A stretch of DNA of 64,000 bases from Streptomyces oceani (GCF_001751245.1 NZ_LJGU01000148.1:102499-166498); one strand, 5' to 3'. Counted from the first letter of the stretch, positions 32,995-42,511 are shown. A program made the numbers and translations. Notes: generated by a model from the letters alone, not told the origin.

Positions 32995-33756
32995 GTGACG
33001 GGACACGCGACCGGGCTGGCCGATCCCTGGACCAGCCAGCCCGGCGCCGCGCGCACCGCCGCGTCCGCGGCCGTTCCGTACGTGTCGTCGATTGAGAAGG
33101 CAAGGGTCGGTACTCGGGTAGGTGTTGAATACGTGGTCGGTTCTGTCCGTGTGGAAGGGGGTGGAGTTCACCGACCTACCCCGGCGCAACTCCTCGCCCA
33201 GCTCACCTTCCACTGGGACCCGCGTACCGTCCTCCCTCACACCCCGCCATGGCTCCACGCAGTGACCACCCTCATCCAAACCCGCGCCACAACGGCCACC
33301 GCGCCATACATTGAACACAGCGCATCAGCACGAGAACACCTGATCACTCGCAGCGACCATGCTCGTGAGGTAGGCGAGGCGGGGGAGCACGCGGAGGCTG
33401 CGCGGCTGTTCGCGGAGTTGGCCGCAGATCGGGCGCGCGCGCTGGGACCCGACCACCCTCACACCCTGAACACGCGCCGACTCCATGCCCATGTGTTGGG
33501 ACGGGTGGGGGAGCACGCGGAAGCAGCCCGGCTGCTGACTGACCTGATCGCGGACGCAGCACGTGCGCTCGACGCCGACCACCCCTACGCCCTGATCACC
33601 CGCCTCAACCATGCCCATGCGCTGGGACGGGCGGGGGAGCACGCGGAGGCTGCGCGGCTGTCCGCCGAGTTGGCCGCCGACCTGGCGCGCGTGCTGGGAC
33701 CCGACCACCCTCACACCCTCAACGCCCAGTCGCTCTCAAGCCACTGGAGCGAGTGA
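32995..33756 (+). CDS. Tetratricopeptide-repeat protein, probably truncated or a remnant
   Basis: The frame encodes 253 residues. A variable N-terminal part contains WLHAVTTLIQTRATT. Then come three 42-residue TPR units beginning EHAEAARL and containing LGPDHPHTLN, the style common in Streptomyces TPR/NB-ARC-type signalling proteins. The third unit breaks off after HTLNA and the frame ends eight residues later, so the gene looks truncated at its 3' end. The start is uncertain: GTG at 32995 has no clear ribosome-binding site. It lies between the sortase pair and pknB, which are normally neighbours, so it is probably an insertion. The 224 bp that follow hold no recognisable gene. Confidence 0.5.
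   Translation: MTGHATGLADPWTSQPGAARTAASAAVPYVSSIEKARVGTRVGVEYVVGSVRVEGGGVHRPTPAQLLAQLTFHWDPRTVLPHTPPWLHAVTTLIQTRATTATAPYIEHSASAREHLITRSDHAREVGEAGEHAEAARLFAELAADRARALGPDHPHTLNTRRLHAHVLGRVGEHAEAARLLTDLIADAARALDADHPYALITRLNHAHALGRAGEHAEAARLSAELAADLARVLGPDHPHTLNAQSLSSHWSE
33385..33756 (+). repeat. 126-bp tandem repeats encoding TPR units
   Basis: Units begin at 33385, 33511 and 33637, each with GAGCACGCGGA. The period is 126 bp (42 codons); the third copy is cut short at the stop codon. Confidence 0.85.
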
Positions 33757-33980
33757 GCGTGTGGATCGCGGTGACCTTCCCCTGCGGCGAGACGGGATGC
33801 TCGACCTGCCTGCCCATCCGCCGGTTGGCGTCGTAGAGGGCCACCGCTTCTTGCCCTCGGAAGGCTGCTCGACCGTCCGGCACGAGCAACAGACCCCGGG
33901 CAAGCCGCTACGACGTGGGCAAAACCGTCCGACGTGAGAAGACGGTCATCCCCCCGAGAGTTGCAGAGCGAAGGACAAGC

Positions 33981-35966
33981 TCAGCCTCCGGCTCCGGCCA
34001 GCAGGCCGCCGTCATCCGGGGGTTCGTCTCCCGGCGGTGGCGGCTGCGGGCCGCCGGGCTTCCCCGGCCGGGCGATGATCGTGACCGTGTCGCCCTTCTT
34101 CGCCTGGGTGTTGGCCGTCGGGTTGGTGCCGACCACGGTGCTGTTGTTCTCGTCCGGTGCTCCCTGCACCTCCACGGTGAAGCCCGCTCCCTCCAACTCG
34201 GTACGAGCGTCCGCGACCAGCTTGTTGGTGACGTCCGGCACCGTCGCCGGCTCGTCCTCGGGTGCCTTGGCGACCGTCAGGGTGACCTGACTGCCCTCGG
34301 CGGCCTGCGAGCGTGCTGCCGGGCTCTGCTCGATCACCTGTTCCGCCGGAGTCTCCGGGTCCTCCTTCTCGATCTTGGCCACCGTGAAGCCGCGGCTCTC
34401 CAACTGCGCCTTGGCGTCATCGAACTTCTTGCCGACGACGCTGGGGACGGAGGTCTTGGCCTGTACGGCCACGCTCAGCGTGATGGTCGTGCCAGGCGTG
34501 GCCTTGCCGCCGCCGGCCGGGTCCTGGCTGATGACCGTGTTCGCGGGCTCCTCGGACTCGGTGTTGTTCCGCTTGACCTTGAAACCGGCTTCCTCGAGCT
34601 CCGACTCGGCGTCGTCGAACTCGTCGCCCTCGACGTCCGGGACCTCCGTCGGCGCTGGCCCCTTCGAGAGGGTCACACTGACCGTCTCGCCGCGGTCCAT
34701 CCGCGTCCCCTCGCCCGGGTTGGACGAGCAGATCGTGCCCTTGTCCTGGTCGCAGTACTTCCGCTGGCCCTTCTCTATCTTGAAGCCGCCGTCCTCGGCG
34801 AGGTTCCGGGCCTCCTTCATGGTCTTGCCGGCCAGTGCGGGCACGGACACGTCGCCCTGGTCCGGATCCTGCCCGAAGAGTGCCTTGCCCATGAAGACGG
34901 CGCCGACCAGCACCAGGACGAGCGCGATCACCAGCAGGATGGTGGAGGTACGGCCCTTCTTCGGCGGGCGCTGCCCGGGCTGGTCGTCGTAGTAGCCGCC
35001 GTCCTCGCTGCGCACCGGCGGGAGCATCGAGGTGTGCCCCTCCTGGGCCCGCAACGCGGCCGTGGGCTGGTCCGGCGGGTGGCCGCCGTAACCGACCGCG
35101 CCGAGCGCCGCGGTGGCCGCGACCGGCTGACCGTCGAGGCAGGCGTCGATGTCGGCGCGCATCTCGTCGGCGCTCTGGTAGCGGTAGTCCGGGTCCTTCG
35201 TCAGCGCGCGCAGGACTATCGCGTCCATCTCCGGAGTGATCTCCGGGTCGAAGGCGCTGGGCGGTTGAGGCTCCTCGCGTACGTGCTGGTAGGCCACGGC
35301 GACCGGGGAGTCACCGACGAACGGCGGGCGCACGGTGAGGAGTTCGTAGAGCAGGCAGCCGGTCGAGTAGAGGTCGGAACGGGCGTCGACGGACTCGCCC
35401 TTGGCCTGCTCCGGTGAGAGGTACTGCGCGGTGCCGACCACGGACGAGGTCTGGGTCATGGTCATCCCGGCCTCGCCCATGGCACGAGCGATGCCGAAGT
35501 CCATCACCTTGACCTGGCTACCTCGGGTCAGCATCACGTTCGCGGGCTTGATGTCCCGGTGCACGATGCCGTTGCCGTGCGAGTAGCCGAGGGCCTGCAG
35601 GATCCCGACGCACATCTCCAGTGAGCGCTCGGGCAGCAGCTTCCGGCCGGAGTGCAGTAGTTCGCGGAGCGTTGACCCGTCGACGTACTCCATCACGATG
35701 TACGGGATGGACACCTGGTCGACGTAGTCCTCGCCGGTGTCGTAGACCGCGACGATGGCCGGATGGTTGAGCGAGGCGGCCGACTGGGCCTCGCGACGGA
35801 ACCGGGCCTGGAACGACGGGTCGCGGGCCAGATCGACACGAAGGGTCTTGACGGCGACCGTGCGACCTAGGCGGGTGTCATGCGCGAGGTACACCTCGGC
35901 CATGCCACCTCGGCCGAGCACCGAGCCCAACTCGTACCGGCCGCCTAGGCGACGCGGCTCTTCCAT
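33981..35966 (-). CDS. pknB: PASTA-domain Ser/Thr protein kinase (PknB/Stk)
   Basis: This 661-residue receptor kinase senses peptidoglycan fragments or lipid II and controls growth and wall synthesis. The cytoplasmic kinase domain, residues about 10-275, has the glycine loop LGRGGMAEVYLAHD, the VAIK-type VAVKTL, the catalytic loop HRDIKPANVML, DFG, and an activation loop with TMTQTSSVVGTAQYLSPEQ. A Pro/Gly linker, one membrane segment (STILLVIALVLVLVGAVF) and four extracellular PASTA repeats follow. A Pro-rich end (GGPQPPPPGDEPP) closes it. It is the last gene of the fhaA-fhaB-pstP-ftsW-pbpA-pknB block. Confidence 0.96.
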   Translation of the reverse strand: MEEPRRLGGRYELGSVLGRGGMAEVYLAHDTRLGRTVAVKTLRVDLARDPSFQARFRREAQSAASLNHPAIVAVYDTGEDYVDQVSIPYIVMEYVDGSTLRELLHSGRKLLPERSLEMCVGILQALGYSHGNGIVHRDIKPANVMLTRGSQVKVMDFGIARAMGEAGMTMTQTSSVVGTAQYLSPEQAKGESVDARSDLYSTGCLLYELLTVRPPFVGDSPVAVAYQHVREEPQPPSAFDPEITPEMDAIVLRALTKDPDYRYQSADEMRADIDACLDGQPVAATAALGAVGYGGHPPDQPTAALRAQEGHTSMLPPVRSEDGGYYDDQPGQRPPKKGRTSTILLVIALVLVLVGAVFMGKALFGQDPDQGDVSVPALAGKTMKEARNLAEDGGFKIEKGQRKYCDQDKGTICSSNPGEGTRMDRGETVSVTLSKGPAPTEVPDVEGDEFDDAESELEEAGFKVKRNNTESEEPANTVISQDPAGGGKATPGTTITLSVAVQAKTSVPSVVGKKFDDAKAQLESRGFTVAKIEKEDPETPAEQVIEQSPAARSQAAEGSQVTLTVAKAPEDEPATVPDVTNKLVADARTELEGAGFTVEVQGAPDENNSTVVGTNPTANTQAKKGDTVTIIARPGKPGGPQPPPPGDEPPDDGGLLAGAGG

Positions 35967-36108
35967 AGTCTCCAGCCCTCTCCGTTCGTCCGGGCCGCAC
36001 CTGGCGTACGGGCGCCGGCGGTGTGCTGCTCGGCATACGGTACCCGTCCGCGGCGAGGTCTCTCAGGCGGTGGCGGTGACTGAGGTCACCGACTGCACCG
36101 ACGCCGGA

Positions 36109-37581
36109 TCACTGCTTGTTGTCAAGGACCGCCTTCATGACGTCAGTCGCGACGGGAGCCGCCAGCTTGCTGCCCGAGATCTCGTCCCGTTGTGTGTCCG
36201 AACTCTCGATGACGACGGCGACAGCCACGGGTGAATTGCCGTCTTCGCCCTTCGCGTACGAGATGAACCAGGCATAAGGATTCTTGCTGTTGTTCTCACC
36301 GTGCTGTGCCGTACCGGTCTTTCCGCCGACTGTGACGCCGGGAATCTGCGCGGTGGTTCCCGTGCCGTCCTGCACGACGGTCTCCATGGCCTCCTGCAGC
36401 TTCTGCGCGTTCTCCGAGGAGACGGGCTCGCTCATCTCCTGCGGGTCGGTCTGTTCGATGACGTTGAGGTTCGGCGCGACCAACTTGTCCACCATGTACG
36501 GCTTCATCAGGGTGCCGTCGTTGGCCACCGCGGAGGCCACCATCGCCATCTGCAGCGGGGTGGCGCGGTTGCTGGCCTGGCCGATGCCGGCCATGGCGTT
36601 CTGCGGCCGGTTGTCCTCGGGGTAGACGCTCTCCGCGGCACGTACCGGGATGTCCAGCTCGTCCTCGCCGTAGCCGAACTTCTGCGCCATCTCGCGCATC
36701 TCGTCGTTGCCCAGCTTGTCGCTCATCTTGGCGAAGACCGTGTTGCAGGACCACTGCATCGCGACCCGGACGGAGGCGTTCTTGCAGGCCGGGTTGTCGC
36801 CCTCGTTGCCGAGCTTGGTGCTGGAGTCGGGCAGCAGGTACGGGTCCGGGGAGTTCGTCTTGTCGTCCAGCGTGTACTTGCCGCTCTCCAGCCCCGCGGC
36901 CGCGGTGACCACCTTGAAGGTAGAACCGGGGGGGTAGGTCTGGCGCAGCGCCCGGTTCAGCATGGGCTCGTCCGGATTGTTCCCCTTCTGCAGCTGTGAC
37001 CAGGCCTCCGAGTCCTTCTCGCCGTTACCGGCGAACGAGGAGGGGTCGTACGACGGCGTGCTGGCCAGCGCGAGTACGGCGCCGCTCTGCGGGTCGATCG
37101 CGGCGACCGCGCCCTTCCGCTGCCCCAGGCCCTCGAACGCGGCCTTCTGCGCCTCCCGGTCCAGGGTGGTGACCACGTTGCCGCCCTGCTGCTCCTTGCC
37201 GGTGAGCATGTCGATGGTCCGGTTGAAGAACAGCCGGTCGTCGTCACCGGTGAGGATGCCGTCGTTCAGCGCCTCGAGCTGGCTGGCGCCGAACGCCTGG
37301 GAGGCGTATCCGGTGACCGGGGCCCACAACTCGCCGTTCTTGTACGTGCGCTTGTACTTGAAGTCGGCGCTGTCGGTCTCCGTGGAGCCGGTGATGGGCT
37401 TCCCGTCGCTGGTGAGGATGTCGCCACGGGGCTGTGCGTAACGGTCGATCGCGACCCGGCGGTTGTTCTTGTCGTTGGACAGCTCCTCGGCCTGGACGAA
37501 CTGGACCCAGTTGGCGCGCAGCAGCAGGGAGAGCATGAGCAGGCCGCAGAAGATCGCGACCCGTCGAAGTGGCTTGTTCAT
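36109..37581 (-). CDS. pbpA: Penicillin-binding protein (class B transpeptidase, PbpA type)
   Basis: This 490-residue membrane-anchored transpeptidase crosslinks peptidoglycan with its SEDS partner, encoded directly upstream. It has one N-terminal membrane segment (RVAIFCGLLMLSLLLRANWV). The active-site motifs are SxxK in PPGSTFKVVTA, SxN in QWSCNTVFAK and KTG in VGGKTGTAQHG. The start overlaps the ftsW/rodA stop by 4 nt. The homologue in mycobacteria (PbpA) is controlled by the kinase PknB, which is also adjacent here. Confidence 0.95.
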   Translation of the reverse strand: MNKPLRRVAIFCGLLMLSLLLRANWVQFVQAEELSNDKNNRRVAIDRYAQPRGDILTSDGKPITGSTETDSADFKYKRTYKNGELWAPVTGYASQAFGASQLEALNDGILTGDDDRLFFNRTIDMLTGKEQQGGNVVTTLDREAQKAAFEGLGQRKGAVAAIDPQSGAVLALASTPSYDPSSFAGNGEKDSEAWSQLQKGNNPDEPMLNRALRQTYPPGSTFKVVTAAAGLESGKYTLDDKTNSPDPYLLPDSSTKLGNEGDNPACKNASVRVAMQWSCNTVFAKMSDKLGNDEMREMAQKFGYGEDELDIPVRAAESVYPEDNRPQNAMAGIGQASNRATPLQMAMVASAVANDGTLMKPYMVDKLVAPNLNVIEQTDPQEMSEPVSSENAQKLQEAMETVVQDGTGTTAQIPGVTVGGKTGTAQHGENNSKNPYAWFISYAKGEDGNSPVAVAVVIESSDTQRDEISGSKLAAPVATDVMKAVLDNKQ

Positions 37582-38990
37582 GGTCGGACCACCTGGGTCA
37601 TCTCGGCGTCAGGGGATGGAGCCGGAGCTGGAGCCGGCCTGCGCGCGGTGTCGCTGATGCGTAGCAGGATGGCGACCAGTGCCCAGTTGGCGATCACCGA
37701 GGAGCCACCCTGGGCGAGGAAGGGCATCGTCATGCCGGTCAGTGGGATGAGGCCGGTGACACCGCCGGCGACCACGAACACCTGAAGGGCGAAGGCGCCG
37801 GTGAGGCCGACGGCGAGAAGTTTGCCGAAGGGGTCACGGGCCGCCAGCGCCGTGCGCATGCCGCGCTCGACCAGCAGGCCGTAGAGCACGAGGATGGCCA
37901 TCAGGCCGGTGAGGCCCAACTCCTCGCCGACCGTGGCGAGGATGTAGTCGCTCTTGGGGGCGATGCCGCCGATCAGTCGGGAGTACCCCTGTCCGAGCCC
38001 GGAGCCGAGCATGCCGCCCGAGCCGAAGGAGTACATGGCCTGTGCGGTCTCGGTGACCGCGCCGTTCTCCGTGGCGAGCGGGTTGAGCCAGTTGTCCACC
38101 CGGCTCTGCACGTGGCCGGCGAAGGAGGCCACGGCGACGGCGCCGGCGGCGCTCAGCCCGAGCCCGAACACGACCCAGCTGGTGCGCTCGGTGGCGACGT
38201 ACAGCATGATGACGAAGAGGCCGAAGAACAGCAGCGAGGTGCCCAGGTCGGTCTCGAAGATGAGGATCATCAGGCTGAGCGCCCAGATCGCCAGGATGGG
38301 CCCGAGGTCGCGGCCACGCGGCAGGTACAGGCCCATGAAGCGGCGGCTGGCCAGCGCGAGCGCGTCCCGCTTGACCATCAGGTAGCCGGCGAAGAAGACC
38401 GCGATGATGATCTTTGCGAACTCGCCGGGCTGTAGGGACCCGACGCCCGGGATGGTGATCCAGATGCGGGCGCCGTAGCGTGCCGGGAAGAACATCGGCA
38501 GGATCAGCAGGATCAGCGCCACCACCATGGAGATGTAGGTGTAGCGCTGGAGGACCCGGTGGTCCCGGAGGAAGATCAGCACGCCGAGGGCGAGGGCGAC
38601 CCCGAGCGTGGACCACATCAGCTGTCCGGGGGCCATCGCTCCGCCGAGTGCCGGTGTGGTGATGGTCGGTTCCTGGTCGAGACGCCAGATCAGCACCAGG
38701 CCGAGGCCGTTGAGGAGGGTCGCGACGGGCAGCATGAGCGGGTCCGCGTACGGTGCCCAACGGCGTACGACCAGGTGGGCGATGCCGGCCAGCACGCCCA
38801 GGCCCAGCCCGTAGCCCAGCATGCCGGCGGGGATCTCGCCGTCCTTGGCGAGACCGACGTTGGCGTACGCGAACGCCGGGATGAGCACGGCGAAGACGAG
38901 CATCGCCAGCTCGGTGTTGCGGCGGCTGGGCAGGCCACCGGGGGACACCGTGGTGTTGCTGCCGGTGTTGATGTTGACGTTACTGCTCAT
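37578..38990 (-). CDS. SEDS-family peptidoglycan glycosyltransferase (FtsW/RodA type)
   Basis: This 470-residue polytopic protein with about ten membrane segments polymerises lipid II. SEDS features include GVGSLQPGEFAKIIIAVFFAGYL (given in part: LQPGEFAKI), the Asp region IFETDLGTSLLFFG, and GGSSVIANWALVAILL near the end. It is coupled to pbpA by a 4-nt overlap and lies 15 bp after the PP2C gene. In the equivalent mycobacterial operon this gene is called rodA. Division (FtsW) versus elongation (RodA) role cannot be decided from sequence alone. Confidence 0.93.
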   Translation of the reverse strand: MSSNVNINTGSNTTVSPGGLPSRRNTELAMLVFAVLIPAFAYANVGLAKDGEIPAGMLGYGLGLGVLAGIAHLVVRRWAPYADPLMLPVATLLNGLGLVLIWRLDQEPTITTPALGGAMAPGQLMWSTLGVALALGVLIFLRDHRVLQRYTYISMVVALILLILPMFFPARYGARIWITIPGVGSLQPGEFAKIIIAVFFAGYLMVKRDALALASRRFMGLYLPRGRDLGPILAIWALSLMILIFETDLGTSLLFFGLFVIMLYVATERTSWVVFGLGLSAAGAVAVASFAGHVQSRVDNWLNPLATENGAVTETAQAMYSFGSGGMLGSGLGQGYSRLIGGIAPKSDYILATVGEELGLTGLMAILVLYGLLVERGMRTALAARDPFGKLLAVGLTGAFALQVFVVAGGVTGLIPLTGMTMPFLAQGGSSVIANWALVAILLRISDTARRPAPAPAPSPDAEMTQVVRP

Positions 38991-39005
38991 CGCTGCTGCG
39001 GCCCC

Positions 39006-40592
39006 CTACGGTGCGGTGCACGTCTTGGCGAGCTCGCGCTCTTCCTCCGAGAGCTGAGGGCCGGGTGTCGGAGAGCTGGAACTCTTGTCGTCGCGCTGGT
39101 TCTTGTCGCGGCCGTCCTTGTCGGACTCGGTCTGGGCCCGGTCACCGGCGCCCGCGCCACCGCTGCGGCCGGCGTCGGACGACTGGTCGCCCTTGCCGCC
39201 GTCCTTCTGGTCCTTGCCGTCCTTGTTGCCGTCGGCTGGTGGCTGGTCCTGCTCCTGCTCGGCGACGATCTTGCAGACCCTCGCCTGGGTGGCGAGTGAG
39301 CGGACCTTGTCCTCGGCCTCCTCGAGGCTGCCCGCGGCGATGGTCTCCTCGACCTTGTCGCGCTGGACCATCGGCAGGTACTTGAGTTCGATCTCGCGGT
39401 GGTCCTCGTGCACCTGGCTGAGGCTGATGCCGGCCAGCTCCTGGTTGATGCCCTGGTACAGCGCGACGTGATCGTCGTCCTTCGCCCCGACGTAGTACTG
39501 CGACTGCGTCCACCGGTAGCCGCCGTACAGCGCGGCGCCGACGACGACCAGGGCGAGGGCGATGATCAGCGAGCGCTTTCCCCACTTGGCGCGCTGCTGC
39601 GGCTTGGTGAAGTCCTCGTTCGTGTAGGCGCCGAAGCTCCCCACGGGTGGTGGTGGCGCGGGGCTCGGACCGCTGCCGCTGCCGGGCGGCCCGAAGGTGC
39701 CCTCGGGTGGCGTGGCTCCGCCCGCCTGTTGTTGGGGCGGCACCTGGCGACCGAGTTCGGCGGCACGGGCGGCCGGGGTCTGGGCGTCATTGCCGAGCTG
39801 CGGCTGGTTCTCCGCGACGGCACCGACGATCACCGGGGTGTCGTTCAACTGCTCGGCGCGTGAGTCGCTGTCGACATCCAGGACATCCGCGACGAGGCAG
39901 GTGATGTTGTCGGGACCGCCGCCACGCAACGCCAACTGGATGAGTTCCTGGACCGTTTCGTGCGGGCCCTGGTAGCTGCCCAGGGTCTCCTCGAGCGTCT
40001 GGTGCGAGACGACCCCGGAAAGGCCGTCGGAGCACAGCAGATAGCGGTCGCCGGCGCGTACCTCACGGATCGACAGGTCCGGTTCCACGTGGTCGCCGCT
40101 GCCCAGCGCCCGCATCAGCAACGAGCGTTGCGGATGCGTGGTCGCCTCCTCCTCGGTGATCCGCCCCTCGTCGACCAGGCGTTGCACCCAGGTGTGGTCC
40201 TGGGTGATCTGCTCGAGACGGCCGTCGCGCAGGAGGTACGCGCGCGAGTCGCCCACGTGCACCAGGCCGAGCCGCTGTCCCGTCCACAGGAGCGCGGTGA
40301 GCGTGGTGCCCATGCCCTCCAGCTGCTGGTCCTCCTCGACCATGAGGCGTAGTTGGTCGTTCGCCCGCTGAACGGCGTTGCCCAGCGAGGTGAGGATGTC
40401 GGACCCGGGGACGTCCTCGTCCAGCTGCACGAAGGTGGAGATCACCTCCGAGCTGGCGACCTCGCCGGCGGCCTGTCCGCCCATCCCGTCGGCGACCGCG
40501 AGCAGACGGGGTCCGGCATAGCCGGAGTCCTCGTTGTGCTCGCGGATCATTCCGTCGTGCGATCCGGCGGCGAAGCGCAGTGACAGACTCAT
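39006..40592 (-). CDS. PP2C-family Ser/Thr protein phosphatase (PstP type)
   Basis: This membrane-anchored phosphatase should reverse PknB phosphorylation. The PP2C domain is residues about 1-230 with metal-binding motifs NEDSGYAGPRLLAVADGMGG, HVGDSRAYLLRDG and CSDGLSGVV, plus GGPDNITCLVADV. A Pro/Gly linker leads to one membrane segment (SLIIALALVVVGAALYGGY) and an extracytoplasmic region with an Asp/Lys-rich tail. The ATG at 40592 has GAGG at a good distance. In-frame starts at 40622 and 40637 would add 10-15 residues. It sits between the FHA genes and the SEDS gene, as in all actinobacterial pknB clusters. Confidence 0.93.
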   Translation of the reverse strand: MSLSLRFAAGSHDGMIREHNEDSGYAGPRLLAVADGMGGQAAGEVASSEVISTFVQLDEDVPGSDILTSLGNAVQRANDQLRLMVEEDQQLEGMGTTLTALLWTGQRLGLVHVGDSRAYLLRDGRLEQITQDHTWVQRLVDEGRITEEEATTHPQRSLLMRALGSGDHVEPDLSIREVRAGDRYLLCSDGLSGVVSHQTLEETLGSYQGPHETVQELIQLALRGGGPDNITCLVADVLDVDSDSRAEQLNDTPVIVGAVAENQPQLGNDAQTPAARAAELGRQVPPQQQAGGATPPEGTFGPPGSGSGPSPAPPPPVGSFGAYTNEDFTKPQQRAKWGKRSLIIALALVVVGAALYGGYRWTQSQYYVGAKDDDHVALYQGINQELAGISLSQVHEDHREIELKYLPMVQRDKVEETIAAGSLEEAEDKVRSLATQARVCKIVAEQEQDQPPADGNKDGKDQKDGGKGDQSSDAGRSGGAGAGDRAQTESDKDGRDKNQRDDKSSSSPTPGPQLSEEERELAKTCTAP

Positions 40593-40664
40593 GCGCACCT
40601 CGCCCGTTGGCTCCGGGTACATCCGCACGGTGCCCACCCTCCGGTCGTCATGTCTTCGGCCTGT

Positions 40665-41177
40665 CTATTTCCGCAGCTCGATGACCGTCTTGCCGATACG
40701 GATCGGCGCGCCGGGCGGAATCGGCGTCGGCGTGGTGAGTCGGGTCCGGTCAAGGTACGTACCGTTCGTGGAACCGAGATCCTCGACGATCCACTGGCCG
40801 TCACGGTCCGGGTAGATCCTGGCATGTCTGCTGGACGCGTAGTCGTCATCCAGCACGATTGTCGAGTCATGGGCCCGGCCCAGGGAGATGGTCTGCCCCT
40901 GGAGCGCGACGGTCGTGCCCGTGAGCGACCCTTCGGAGACCACCAACTTCGTGGGTGCGCCGCGGTTGCCCCGCCCACGCCTGGCCGGCTGGGGCTGTTG
41001 CTGCTGGCGCTGTGGCGGCTGTTGCCGCTGGGCGCGCGAGTCGTTGCGCCGCGCGGCGCGCTGGGTCACCCGGGTACCGAACAGGTCGCTGCGGATGACC
41101 TGCACGGCGACGATGACGAACAGCCACAGTACGGCGAGAAAGCCCAACCGCATGACCGTGAGGGTCAGCTCTGACAT
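40665..41177 (-). CDS. fhaB: FHA-domain membrane protein (FhaB type)
   Basis: This 170-residue protein begins with a membrane segment (LTVMRLGFLAVLWLFVIVAV), followed by a Gln/Arg-rich linker. A phosphothreonine-binding FHA domain is at about 85-170, with the motifs ISLGRAHDSTIVLDDDYAS, SRHARI and DLGSTNGTYLD. In mycobacteria the equivalent (FipA/FhaB) is a PknB partner linked to division proteins. The frame continues upstream, but the ATG at 41177 gives the conserved SELTLTVMRLGF start. It follows fhaA by 10 bp. Confidence 0.92.
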   Translation of the reverse strand: MSELTLTVMRLGFLAVLWLFVIVAVQVIRSDLFGTRVTQRAARRNDSRAQRQQPPQRQQQQPQPARRGRGNRGAPTKLVVSEGSLTGTTVALQGQTISLGRAHDSTIVLDDDYASSRHARIYPDRDGQWIVEDLGSTNGTYLDRTRLTTPTPIPPGAPIRIGKTVIELRK

Positions 41178-41187
41178 TGCCCCCGCT

Positions 41188-42027
41188 TCACCCTTCGGCT
41201 TGCCGGTAAATGATGGTGGTACTGCCCACGACAATGCGCGAGCCGTCGCGGAGCGTAGCGCGAGTGGTGTGCTGTCCGTCCACCACGATGCCGTTAGTGG
41301 AGCCGAGATCCTGGATCGAGGACGGTTCGCCGGCGCGGATCTCGCAGTGCCTGCGGGAGACTCCGGGGTCGTCGACGCGTACGTCGGCCTCCGTGCTGCG
41401 GCCCAGCACCAGGGTGGCACGGGAGATCTGGTGACGGTTTCCGTTGATCTCGATCCAGCGGCGGGTCTCGGCCCGCGGCAGCGGACCACCGGACCCGGGG
41501 GCGTACGACGGAGCCGCTGGTGGGGAGGAGGGCATCGGAGGCGAACCGGCGGGACGCGGTGGGAAGCCGCTCTGTCCGCCCGGGCCGGCCGGGGGCGGGC
41601 CGCCGGGCGCGCCCGCCTGGGTGGGGGCGGCACTGGCCGGGGACTGTGAGGAGCTGGAGGCCAACGTGCGGCTGCGTACCCGGTAGAGGCCGGTGTCGAG
41701 GTCCTCCGCCTTCTCCAGGTGCACCTTGATGTTGCCCATGAAGGTGTACCGCTGCTGTTTGGCGTAGTCCCGCACCATGCTGGACAGTTCGTCGCCCAAC
41801 TGGCCCGAGTAGGGGCTGAGTCGGTCGTAGTCGGGGGTGCTCAGCTCGACGATGAAGTCGTTGGGGACGACGGTGCGCTCGCGATTCCAGATCGTTGCGT
41901 TGTTGTCACACTCGCGCTGCAGGGCACCGGCGATCTCGACGGGCTGCACCTCGGATTTGAAGACCTTCGCGAAGGTGCCGTTGACCAGACCCTCGAGCCG
42001 CTGCTCGAAACGCTTCAGCACTCCCAC
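41188..42027 (-). CDS. fhaA: DUF3662 and FHA domain protein (FhaA type)
   Basis: This 279-residue cytoplasmic protein has an N-terminal DUF3662 domain (MGVLKRFEQRLEGLVNGTFA through about residue 120). A Pro/Gly/Ser linker of about 60 residues follows. The C-terminal FHA domain has LVLGRSTEADVRVDDPGVS, RRHCEIR and DLGSTNGIVVDG. FhaA binds phosphorylated partners such as the MviN flippase in mycobacteria. It is the first gene of the operon ending with pknB. Confidence 0.94.
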   Translation of the reverse strand: MGVLKRFEQRLEGLVNGTFAKVFKSEVQPVEIAGALQRECDNNATIWNRERTVVPNDFIVELSTPDYDRLSPYSGQLGDELSSMVRDYAKQQRYTFMGNIKVHLEKAEDLDTGLYRVRSRTLASSSSQSPASAAPTQAGAPGGPPPAGPGGQSGFPPRPAGSPPMPSSPPAAPSYAPGSGGPLPRAETRRWIEINGNRHQISRATLVLGRSTEADVRVDDPGVSRRHCEIRAGEPSSIQDLGSTNGIVVDGQHTTRATLRDGSRIVVGSTTIIYRQAEG

Positions 42028-42427
42028 GGTGCACCTCCTTCCCAGATGGCCGCTGAACTAGTGCGGTGGTCTCCGCTCCAGTGTCTCCGCTCCAGTGTCT
42101 CCGAGCGCAGTCGGGCCGCGTCGCCCCAGTCTCTCCCTGCCCGGCCCCCCGTCACCGATACGGCCACATTGCCGATACGGCCCACTGATCGTATCCACGC
42201 GTGGGGAAATCGGCTGGTTCCCCGTCACGCCCCCGTCCTTGAGTGTCACCTCTCACACCCTTGCACGGAACGCGGGCGCTCGGAGCAGTCTCTTCCGGAG
42301 GAGCGCGAGGGCGGGTGAATACGGATGTGATGACACCCCGGTCAGCGTGCTAATCTTCTGGACATCGGCGGGCAACCGATCGGGGGCCTACCGAAGGACC
42401 TTCCTCATGATGTGGGGAAGCACCCAT
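42028..42427. other. Intergenic region between fhaA and tRNA-Leu
   Basis: This 400-bp non-coding stretch should contain the fhaA operon promoter (minus strand) and the tRNA-Leu promoter. TAATCT at 42351-42356 matches the -10 of tRNA-Ile but lies 71 bp before the tRNA. Short direct repeats (CTCCAGTGTCTCCG and CCGATACGGCC, two copies each, 42070-42185) have no evident role. Confidence 0.4.
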
Positions 42428-42511
42428 GCGCGAGTGGCGGAATAGGCAGACGCGCTGGATTCAGGTTCCAGTGCCCGAAAGGGCGTGGGGGTTCAACTCC
42501 CCCCTCGCGCA
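42428..42511 (+). tRNA. tRNA-Leu (anticodon CAG)
   Basis: An 84-nt class II tRNA with a long variable arm (TGCCCGAAAGGGCGT). The acceptor is GCGCGAG / CTCGCGC, and the anticodon stem-loop CTGGA-TTCAGGT-TCCAG carries CAG. The 3' CCA is not encoded. Confidence 0.95.

Noticed and set aside
33385..33756. Regularly spaced repeats as a CRISPR array
   Set aside because: The 126-bp period is in frame and encodes TPR units; no short direct repeats with unique spacers and no cas genes.
33611..33937. Open frame following the TPR fragment
   Set aside because: It starts inside the TPR gene in another frame and encodes no recognisable domain; treated as non-coding remnant.
36484..36495. TTGTCCACC-type DnaA box inside pbpA (a similar one occurs in the ftsW/rodA gene near 38092)
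   Set aside because: Isolated matches within coding sequence, expected by chance in 64 kb; no clustering.
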